From Acidimicrobiia bacterium (GTDB lineage Bacteria > Actinomycetota > Acidimicrobiia > Spongiisociales > UBA5794), in assembly GCA_013003395.1 (NCBI GenBank), contig JABDJC010000068.1, forward strand, positions 1 through 37,282: a stretch of 37,282 nucleotides of DNA. Direction: 5' to 3'. Under the pieces are notes generated by a model. It was not told the DNA's origin. It did no database searches and saw only the letters and a program-made list of their open reading frames with translations. Numbering within the stretch: the first letter of the stretch is position 1; every line of letters starts with the position of its first letter. Position numbers and translations under genes: made by a program. Positions 8,493-14,770 of this stretch are shown piece by piece.

Positions 8493-9050
8493 TTGCAGCA
8501 AGTCACGCGTCGCGAGATGCTCAAGCGAGGCGCCGTAACCGGCGTGGCGCTTGCCTGGGCGACGCCAGTTGTTCAATCCGTTTCCATGTCCAAGGCATTC
8601 GCCCAATCGGTGAGTGAGCCGACGACGACAACCACAACAACAACCACAGCTCCGCCTGTGACGACGTATTACGCAGTGAAGATCGAGCCGACCAACAAGT
8701 GCGTTGACATCTCCGGCCAGACCAACCCGACCGGCGAAGGCCAATGCCTCGACGTCGACGCCATCGTGACACCTGTAGCAGGCGGCTGTGCGCGCATTGC
8801 GTCCATCAGCAATGCCCATGAGAACAACAAGCCCACACCATGGGTAGTGGTACTCGAGGACGGCTGCACTCCATTGGACATGGCCTGCTACATCAAGACC
8901 GGTGGCAGCCTGAAATGTCAGTCCGTGGACCATGGCAGCGTTTGGAACGCGGCGACCAACACGCTCACGTTCCAACACCCGACGGATCCGGCAAATGGGA
9001 AACTGAAGGACATCTCGCACGTCGAGATCGTCATCTGCTGCGAGATGTAG
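8493..9050 (+). CDS. Tat-signal cysteine-rich secreted protein, paralogue 1
   Basis: 185 residues from TTG 8493, chosen because AGGAGG sits just upstream and because it begins exactly where its paralogues do. The N-terminus carries a twin-arginine signal (TRREMLKRG, hydrophobic stretch, cleavage after AFA near residue 37). A Thr-rich linker (TTT repeats encoded by 8622-8648) leads to a mature domain with eight cysteines: NKCVDISGQ, GQCLDVDA, GGCARI, DGCTPL, MACYI, KCQSV and the terminal ICCEM. The mature part looks beta-rich and is likely disulfide-bonded or metal-binding outside the membrane; Tat export suggests folding in the cytoplasm first. I do not recognise the family. It is very similar to the next gene and more distantly to the third. 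It has its own promoter and hairpin. Confidence 0.8.
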   Translation: MQQVTRREMLKRGAVTGVALAWATPVVQSVSMSKAFAQSVSEPTTTTTTTTTAPPVTTYYAVKIEPTNKCVDISGQTNPTGEGQCLDVDAIVTPVAGGCARIASISNAHENNKPTPWVVVLEDGCTPLDMACYIKTGGSLKCQSVDHGSVWNAATNTLTFQHPTDPANGKLKDISHVEIVICCEM

Positions 9051-9082
9051 GCGAGACAACGACAGTTCTGTCGATCATGCAG

Positions 9083-9111
9083 GTACGGCCCGCTCCCTCA
9101 GCGGGCCGTAC
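9083..9111 (+). terminator. Hairpin after Tat-signal gene 1
   Basis: GTACGGCCCGCT (9083-9094) and AGCGGGCCGTAC (9100-9111) form a perfect 12-base stem with a CCCTC loop, 33 bases after the stop codon. There is no T-tract, so it may be a GC-rich intrinsic terminator, an RNA-stabilising 3' end or a protein-binding palindrome. Confidence 0.6.
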
Positions 9112-9136
9112 GTCGTGCTGAACCTACTTTCTCGAA

Positions 9137-9156
9137 TACGACACCGGTCGTATAGG
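9137..9156 (+). promoter_or_regulatory. Promoter with palindromic operator, unit 2
   Basis: TACGAC-ACCG-GTCGTA (9137-9152) overlaps TATAGG (9151-9156). Fourteen of the 16 palindrome positions match unit 1, as does the following GCA, and the distance to the start (68 bases) is the same within one base. Confidence 0.6.
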
Positions 9157-9224
9157 CAAACGCGCATGCGACCCGTACGCTTCAAGGCGTAGGGGGTCAG
9201 TGGGTTTTCGAGGAGGTTTCCCGA

Positions 9225-9779
9225 GTGAAGCAAGTAACGCGTCGCGAGATGCTCAAGCGTGGCGCCGTCACCGGCGTGGCCATTGCGTGGGCGACACCAG
9301 TCATTCAAACCGTTTCGATGTCGAAGGCCTTCGCTCAAACCGCCAGCGACATGCCCACTACCACGACAACCACTGAACCACCGCCACCGGCGACGTACTA
9401 CGCCGTGAAGATCGAACCGACCAACAACTGCGTCGACATCTCCGGCCAGACGAACCCGACCGGCGCGGGCCAATGCCTCGACGTCGATGCGATCGTCACT
9501 CCGGTCGCGGGCGGATGCGCACACATCGCGTCCATCAACAACGCTAACGCCGACAACAAGCCAACGCCTTGGGAAGTTGTGCTCGAAGATGGATGCACTC
9601 CATTGGATATGGCGTGTTACATCAAGACCGGCGGCAGCGTTCAGTGCCAATCCGTAGATCACGCCAGCGTCTGGGACGCCGCAACCAACACGCTCACCTT
9701 CCCGCATCCAACCGATCCAGCAACCGGCGAACTGAAGGACATCTCGCACGTCGAGATAGTCATCTGCTGCGAGATGTAG
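9225..9779 (+). CDS. Tat-signal cysteine-rich secreted protein, paralogue 2
   Basis: 184 residues from GTG 9225, with GAGGAGG upstream. The Tat motif TRREMLKRG, the WATPVIQTVSMSKAFA hydrophobic/cleavage region and the complete eight-cysteine pattern of paralogue 1 are retained, ending in the same ICCEM tail. The Thr-rich linker is different in length and composition (TTTTTT then EPPPPAT), the usual behaviour of a flexible tether. The mature domain is nearly identical to paralogue 1, with substitutions concentrated in surface-like positions (for example NANADNKPTPWEV against NAHENNKPTPWVV), suggesting recent duplication. Function unknown; export by Tat and extracellular disulfide formation are inferred from the signal and cysteines. 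Confidence 0.8.
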   Translation: MKQVTRREMLKRGAVTGVAIAWATPVIQTVSMSKAFAQTASDMPTTTTTTEPPPPATYYAVKIEPTNNCVDISGQTNPTGAGQCLDVDAIVTPVAGGCAHIASINNANADNKPTPWEVVLEDGCTPLDMACYIKTGGSVQCQSVDHASVWDAATNTLTFPHPTDPATGELKDISHVEIVICCEM

Positions 9780-9800
9780 GGCAACCGCAACAACTCACGA

Positions 9801-9832
9801 ATGTACGGCCAGCCTTTGAGCTGGCCGTACAT
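9801..9832 (+). terminator. Hairpin after Tat-signal gene 2
   Basis: ATGTACGGCCAGC (9801-9813) and GCTGGCCGTACAT (9820-9832) form a perfect 13-base stem with a CTTTGA loop; CAACAA before and TTGTTG after it could extend the structure. It shares the GTACGGCC core with the hairpin of unit 1 but the rest of the stem has co-varied, and it lacks a T-tract. Confidence 0.6.
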
Positions 9833-9866
9833 CGTTGTTGAGACGCCGTCTGAAAGAATTTTTGGG

Positions 9867-9896
9867 TTTACACCACTACTCTGGGTAGCGTATAGT
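9867..9896 (+). promoter_or_regulatory. Promoter of Tat-signal gene 3
   Basis: TTTACA (9867-9872), an 18-base spacer and TATAGT (9891-9896) form a conventional-looking promoter behind an A/T-rich stretch. The spacer keeps only the outer parts of the palindrome found in units 1 and 2 (TAC...CGTA, 9877-9892), so regulation may have diverged. Confidence 0.55.
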
Positions 9897-9953
9897 GACA
9901 CGCAGAGGGTCCGTGGGGGACCGCCTCAATCGTAATATCTAGCAGGGGTAGAA

Positions 9954-10439
9954 ATGGCCAGCATCACTCGTCGTGACGCGCTGAAGCGCGGCGCGCTCAT
10001 CGGCGTCGGAGCAGTTTGGGCGACTCCCGTCATCCAATCGATCGGGATGTCGCGGGCCTTTGCCACGGTGGTTTCTGATCCTGACGCCACCTACTACGCC
10101 ATCAAGATCGAACAAGGCGGTTGTGAGGACATCTACAACCAGACTGGCGTCCCATCGGGTGGCCAATGCCTCGACGTTGATGTGTCGGTGACGCCGATTT
10201 CCGGTGGGTGCAGCTCCATCGTCAACCTCGTCGATGTCGCAGACGACAACGACCCGACGCCCTGGAAGATCGAACTGGCTGACGGGTGTTACCCCATCAC
10301 GATTGCCCGGAAGTCCTCGACAGATTGTGACGTCATCTCATTGGACGATGCCTGGGACTCCGGCACTCAGACGATCACCGTCGAGCACTCGAGCCACGCC
10401 ATCAGCCACGTCGAAGTGGTCATCTGCTGCCCTGCCTGA
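9954..10439 (+). CDS. Tat-signal cysteine-rich secreted protein, paralogue 3 (diverged)
   Basis: 161 residues from ATG 9954, with AGGGG upstream. The Tat signal is conserved in form (TRRDALKRG, WATPVIQSIGMSRAFA), but the Thr-rich linker is absent and the mature domain follows directly (ATYYAIKIEQGGCEDI). Seven of the eight family cysteines remain: GGC, GQCLDVDV, GGCSS, DGCYP, TDC and the terminal ICCPA; the cysteine matching MACYI is replaced. If that cysteine pairs in the other two, the pairing must differ here. It is a clear homologue that duplicated earlier than the first two, and may have a different partner or localisation since it lacks the tether. Function unknown. Confidence 0.8.
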   Translation: MASITRRDALKRGALIGVGAVWATPVIQSIGMSRAFATVVSDPDATYYAIKIEQGGCEDIYNQTGVPSGGQCLDVDVSVTPISGGCSSIVNLVDVADDNDPTPWKIELADGCYPITIARKSSTDCDVISLDDAWDSGTQTITVEHSSHAISHVEVVICCPA

Positions 10440-10454
10440 ACTACTGGGCAGTTC
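10438..10454. terminator. Short hairpin between convergent genes
   Basis: GAACT (10438-10442) and AGTTC (10450-10454) flank a 7-base loop in the 20-base gap between Tat-signal gene 3 and the convergent membrane hydrolase gene. The stem is short, so this is a weak candidate only. Confidence 0.25.
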
Positions 10455-10459
10455 GGCGA

Positions 10460-13072
10460 TCAGCCAGCCGTAACCGAGTCCTGTTGTTCGTTCAACCATC
10501 GTCGAGCACGTGACCGATCACGCCTGGGACCATTGCGAGCCAACCGTTGCATGGCGGTGAGCGCCGCGTCGGGATCGAGCATCCGCATTTCGACTGCGAG
10601 TTCGACGGCAACCGGGTGCAGAGGTACGGCGGCAAGCGCAAGACGGCCGGCCAGCACCACATCGGACGCCTCGAGCAGGCGGGCGACCTCCGTCGCTCGC
10701 TGCGCCTCGAGACGAGCGGTGCGGGCCATCTTCGCCCAATCGTTGGACTCGGCGATCGCCGGCGGATCAGCCTCGACCTGACGGAGCGACTCCGCGTAGA
10801 AGTCGAGCCAGGGGATGAGCACCTCGGCCGCAGCCCGTAGTTGGGCATCGGCAACGGGCTTCCCACCCGCGAGCCTGGAGAGAATGAGCTCAGGTGGGCC
10901 CGACCGCGAGACTCGGCTCCATGGAGCCTCGATCCGTCTCACGAGCTGGGTGTGCAGCACCAATGATCCAAGGCCGAAGAGGACGAGCCCGAGCCCGTAC
11001 GCACCAAACACCCTGGCCACCGAAGTTGGTGGTTCCGGATCGACGACGATCACCGGGAACACCACCAGGGCTGGGATTCCGACGAGCAGCATAAGGCGCC
11101 TGTATCCGAGCAACTCAGCGGGTGGGCCGGTGAGCACTCCCTTTCCATCACCGAATACGCCGCGCCAGAGCCGCATGATCATGGGCGTGACCGAGGAAGC
11201 GGCCATCAGGGTGACGATCACGAGGGTGACGCTGAATGCCGCGACCGACAACAGACCTGGAACGATGCCGAGCCGATGACCGAGGCCGATGAGCACGCCA
11301 ACCTCGACGAGGAGCGCCAGAACGAGCATGAAGATGATCATCTGCGCCGGGAATGGGTCTGGGAACCCGCGACGGTACAGCTCGTGCGATTCGACGTACC
11401 CCCACCATCTCCACAGGTAGGAGAGTCCGACGTAGATCAGCAGAACAGGAACGACGAGCGTCAGCACACCGACGACCGTGTTCTCCGACCAGTCCAACGC
11501 CCATCCGGGAACCCAGCTCGAAACCGCCCTGGCGCCCACCAATGTGGGACGACTCAGCCCCAACAGCTGGTCCTTCCACCCGAGGCCGAGCAGCGCAAAG
11601 GCCCCGGCCGCCACGGTCATCCACCTGGCGACCTGGAGCCACCGCACCCGAAATCGTCTTCGGAGGGCTCCCGCCACGACCCTGCTTTGATCGAGTGGGT
11701 CAATCTCATCCAAACGCAGTCCCGGCGAATACTTGGCGATGGCAAGCGCCACCATTGGTACCACTCCATCGCGATTGAGCCAGTACGCGTTGTGGTCGCT
11801 CGTGAAGGAGCCGTAGTTGTGGGCCACGCCGGAGCGGGGCAACGACTTCTCACGCGGACCATATTCAGGATCGAATCGGCTCTCCACCCACGACAGAATC
11901 CCGCATGCCGGATCGACCTCGTCCGTGTCGAACAGTCGCCCATGTGGGACTGGATCCTTCGCCGCAAACAGATCGATCCACTCGACCCACCCTGGCAGCG
12001 CCACCTCTTCTATCTTCGGAACCCTGCCCACCCAGGCCGACTGTGTGGCCACGCCTACGAGAATCAATCCGAACACGCCGGCAAATGCGCTCGCCGCCCA
12101 ACCGTTGGTGCCCGCCAACCCGTAGTACAGCGCCCAGGCGATGAGCGCCATGCCGATCGATCCGGCGAAGGGCGCCGCTGACGTCTCTTTCGGGGTTCGC
12201 TGCGTGATCTGCACGGTCTCTCGCTCGTTGCGCAGCTCCAGCAACTTGCCCAACCCGGAACCCAAAGAAATGAAGGCCACAATGTCGTGACGTGGATCAT
12301 CTTTGATGACCTCGTGGGCGACGGCGGCACCTTGGGAGTGCGCCACGACCGCCACTTTGCGGGAACGCTCCCCCAGCCATTCGAGGTCACGCCGGACCTT
12401 CTCGTGGATCGCGGACGCCTGGATTGGTTTGCGCACGAAGATGAAGCTGTCTCCGAGGCTGGCCGACAGGATCCGCTGGGCGCCTCCCGCGAAAGCTCTC
12501 ACGCCACCGATGGGGATGGCGCCAATGAGCGCAATGATCGCAACGAGCAACACGAGGATCGGAATCACTGCGAACACGATCAACAGTTGGATGAGGCGGC
12601 CCACGAAAGCGACGAACCACCACGAAGTCCGCAGCAGCCCAGAGGCGGCGGCGGTTCCGAGCCATGCTCGGCGAACACCTCTCCCGTAGTGCGTGGCGAG
12701 CGTCCACGGCATCACCTGGAATGCCCAGACCGCGAGGTCGAAGAACTTGGGAGGAGGAAACGATTCCGCCCACCAGGACTCGGCCATCAACCAGTTCGAC
12801 TCGGTTGTGGTGTCATCCGCGAACGTCTGCTCCATCGAGGCGTAGACATGGGCAGGCGCTGCGGGATCCGCAGGGTCCGGCATCAAGACGGCTCGCGAGG
12901 TTCCTTTGGCCACGTTGCCGGTGGTGAACCACCTCGCCAAGAACTCGTGCACCGCATCGCCCGCGGCGATGAGCGTGTCGCCCCGCTTCTGCTGACCGAT
13001 GCCGTGCACGAACAACACGCCGATGTCGGCGAGTTCGGTCTCCTCCGTCGATTCAGCTGATGACACAACCAC
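10460..13072 (-). CDS. Large multi-pass membrane protein with alpha/beta-hydrolase serine motif
   Basis: 870 residues from GTG 13072, which has GGAGGGG upstream. The N-terminal region has a lipase-like oxyanion segment FVHGIGQQ (about 21-28) and, after an inserted hydrophobic segment (about 150-190), the nucleophile elbow VAHSQGAA with Ser at about 246. Two further membrane segments lie near 300-345, and several more in about 480-700 (for example TLVVPVLLIYVGLSYLW and MIIFMLVLALLVEVGVLIGL). The C-terminus is a soluble helical tail rich in Ala/Arg. The likely role is a membrane-bound esterase or lipase-like hydrolase; its substrate is unknown. Members of this type occur as hypothetical proteins in actinobacteria. 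It is separated from sufB upstream by a terminator, so it is probably transcribed on its own. Confidence 0.7.
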   Translation of the reverse strand: MVVSSAESTEETELADIGVLFVHGIGQQKRGDTLIAAGDAVHEFLARWFTTGNVAKGTSRAVLMPDPADPAAPAHVYASMEQTFADDTTTESNWLMAESWWAESFPPPKFFDLAVWAFQVMPWTLATHYGRGVRRAWLGTAAASGLLRTSWWFVAFVGRLIQLLIVFAVIPILVLLVAIIALIGAIPIGGVRAFAGGAQRILSASLGDSFIFVRKPIQASAIHEKVRRDLEWLGERSRKVAVVAHSQGAAVAHEVIKDDPRHDIVAFISLGSGLGKLLELRNERETVQITQRTPKETSAAPFAGSIGMALIAWALYYGLAGTNGWAASAFAGVFGLILVGVATQSAWVGRVPKIEEVALPGWVEWIDLFAAKDPVPHGRLFDTDEVDPACGILSWVESRFDPEYGPREKSLPRSGVAHNYGSFTSDHNAYWLNRDGVVPMVALAIAKYSPGLRLDEIDPLDQSRVVAGALRRRFRVRWLQVARWMTVAAGAFALLGLGWKDQLLGLSRPTLVGARAVSSWVPGWALDWSENTVVGVLTLVVPVLLIYVGLSYLWRWWGYVESHELYRRGFPDPFPAQMIIFMLVLALLVEVGVLIGLGHRLGIVPGLLSVAAFSVTLVIVTLMAASSVTPMIMRLWRGVFGDGKGVLTGPPAELLGYRRLMLLVGIPALVVFPVIVVDPEPPTSVARVFGAYGLGLVLFGLGSLVLHTQLVRRIEAPWSRVSRSGPPELILSRLAGGKPVADAQLRAAAEVLIPWLDFYAESLRQVEADPPAIAESNDWAKMARTARLEAQRATEVARLLEASDVVLAGRLALAAVPLHPVAVELAVEMRMLDPDAALTAMQRLARNGPRRDRSRARRWLNEQQDSVTAG

Positions 13073-13135
13073 AGAGAGCCCCCTCCGAAGACAATCTAGA
13101 AGAAGCGCGCCGGAGCTGGCCGCGGCACCAGCGCC

Positions 13136-13167
13136 AAAAAAAACCCTCTCCCGGGTGGAGAGGGTTT
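13136..13167 (-). terminator. Rho-independent terminator of sufB
   Basis: Read leftward, AAACCCTCTC (complement of 13158-13167) pairs with GAGAGGGTTT (complement of 13141-13150) over a 7-base loop and is followed by a run of eight T (complement of 13136-13143). It lies 30 bases after the sufB stop. This is the only textbook stem-plus-T-tract terminator in the window. Confidence 0.92.
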
Positions 13168-13196
13168 CTGTCGACCGGTGAATCTGTCAGAGCTTG

Positions 13197-14603
13197 CTAG
13201 CCGACCGAGCCTTCCATCTGCAGCTCGATCAGACGGTTCATCTCCACGGCGTACTCCATCGGGAGTTCCTTCATGATGGGCTCCACGAATCCGGCGACGA
13301 TCATCGCCATCGCCTCCTCTTCCGAGAGTCCCCGAGACATCAGATAGAACAACTGCTCGTCGCCCACCTTTGAGACCGTCGCCTCGTGGCCGATCTGCGT
13401 GTTCGATTCCTCGATCTCCATGTACGGATACGTGTCGGACCGGGAGTCCTCGTCGAGGATCAGCGCATCGCAACGGACAAACGACTTGGCGTTCTCGGCG
13501 CCCGGCTCGACTCGAACGAGACCGCGATACCCACCGCGACCTCCGTCTTTCGAGATCGACTTCGACGTGATCAGCGACGTCGTGTTGGGAGCTGCGTGAA
13601 CGATCTTGGCGCCGGCGTCCTGATGCTGACCCTCGCCGGCGAACGCGATCGAGAGCACTTCACCGTGGGCGCCTTCCTCCATGAGCCACACGGCCGGGTA
13701 CTTCATCGTCAGCTTCGATCCGAGGTTGCCGTCGATCCACTCCATCGTGGCGTTGCGGTATGCGGCTGCTCGCTTCGTCACGAGGTTGTACACATTGTTC
13801 GACCAGTTCTGGATGGTGGTGTAGCGACAACGTCCACCTTCCTTCACCACGATCTCGACAACCGCCGAGTGCAGCGAGTCCGACGAATAGACGGGCGCTG
13901 AACAGCCTTCGACGTAGTGGCACGAGGCGCCTTCATCGATGATGATCAGCGTACGCTCGAACTGTCCCATGTTTTGGGCGTTGATCCGGAAGTAGGCCTG
14001 CAGGGGCTGATCGACGTGCACCCCTGGAGGTACGTAGATGAACGAGCCACCGGACCAAACGGCCGAGTTGAGCGCGGCGAACTTGTTGTCGTTCGGCGGA
14101 ATGATCGTACCGAAGTATTCCTGAACCAGCTCCGGATAGTCACGGACAGCAGTGTCCATGTCACAGAACAGGACACCGAGCTCTTCGAGGTCTTCCCGAT
14201 TGCGGTGATACACGACCTCGGACTCGTACTGTGCGGTGACGCCGGCGAGATACTTGCGCTCGGCCTCGGGAATACCCAGCTTTTCGTAGGTGTCCTTGAT
14301 GGAATCGGGAACCATGTCCCAATCCTTGGCCTGGCCCTCCATCGGCTTGATGTAGTAATAGATGTCGTCGAAGTCGATGGTGTCGAGCAGTCCGCCGCCA
14401 CCCCACTTCGGCATCGGCTTACGGAGAAAGCGCTTGTACGCCTTGAGGCGGAACTCGAGCATCCACTCGGGTTCTTTCTTCATGGCGGACATCTCGCGGA
14501 TGATCGCTTCGTTCAGGCCCTTCTTGGGCTTGAAAACGTACTCATCCTCGGAATCGGACCAGCCGAGCTGGTATCCACCGAGGTCGATATCTACGGTCGT
14601 CAC
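13197..14603 (-). CDS. sufB: Fe-S cluster assembly scaffold SufB
   Basis: 468 residues, the usual SufB length. SufB is the core of the SufBC2D complex that builds [4Fe-4S]/[2Fe-2S] clusters in the cytoplasm. Diagnostic segments are seen throughout: [93 protein letters not shown] and the [20 protein letters not shown] end. GTG at 14603 was chosen because it has GAGG upstream and starts MTTVDIDL; the 20-codon longer frame from 14663 is not family-like. Unusually, no sufC, sufD, sufS or sufU lies next to it: the upstream gene is gltB and the gene ends in a strong terminator, so it appears monocistronic here. Confidence 0.96.
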   Translation of the reverse strand: MTTVDIDLGGYQLGWSDSEDEYVFKPKKGLNEAIIREMSAMKKEPEWMLEFRLKAYKRFLRKPMPKWGGGGLLDTIDFDDIYYYIKPMEGQAKDWDMVPDSIKDTYEKLGIPEAERKYLAGVTAQYESEVVYHRNREDLEELGVLFCDMDTAVRDYPELVQEYFGTIIPPNDNKFAALNSAVWSGGSFIYVPPGVHVDQPLQAYFRINAQNMGQFERTLIIIDEGASCHYVEGCSAPVYSSDSLHSAVVEIVVKEGGRCRYTTIQNWSNNVYNLVTKRAAAYRNATMEWIDGNLGSKLTMKYPAVWLMEEGAHGEVLSIAFAGEGQHQDAGAKIVHAAPNTTSLITSKSISKDGGRGGYRGLVRVEPGAENAKSFVRCDALILDEDSRSDTYPYMEIEESNTQIGHEATVSKVGDEQLFYLMSRGLSEEEAMAMIVAGFVEPIMKELPMEYAVEMNRLIELQMEGSVG

Positions 14604-14684
14604 GTTCGATTCCTCGCAATACGAATTGGCGGTGGCTCTGAGTATCTCACAGTCCGGGGACATCCGGAACTTGGGCCAAAAGGT

Positions 14685-14741
14685 GGGCGCACCGTGACGG
14701 TAATGGGAGTGGGGAAGACCGGTTCCGTCCCCGGTGCGCCC
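14685..14741 (-). terminator. Inverted repeat between gltB and sufB, candidate gltB terminator
   Basis: GGGCGCACCG (14685-14694) and CGGTGCGCCC (14732-14741) are perfect complements enclosing a 37-base interval that itself contains GGGGA/TCCCC pairing. Read leftward from the gltB stop the structure is followed by ACCTTTT. It could end gltB transcription or act as a structured leader for sufB. Confidence 0.5.
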
Positions 14742-14770
14742 GTGGTACTCATTACAACGCCGATGCCGAG

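Larger units (their letters stand above)
8406..9832 (+). repeat. Tandemly duplicated promoter-gene-hairpin cassette
   Basis: Units 1 and 2 share the palindromic promoter, ribosome site, coding region and a 3' hairpin with a GTACGGCC stem core. The starts of the three Tat-signal genes are 732 and 729 bases apart, so a unit of about 730 bases was duplicated as a complete transcription unit. The third copy (9867-10439) is diverged. Confidence 0.7.

Noticed and set aside
8622-8648. Short ACN tandem repeat as a CRISPR or regulatory repeat
   Set aside because: It is in frame and encodes a Thr-rich linker, a common feature of secreted proteins; there are no spacers.
14640-14660. TGAGTATCTCA near the sufB start as an Fe-S regulator operator
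   Set aside because: Only four-base arms, no second copy, and it does not match a known SufR or IscR site that I can confirm.
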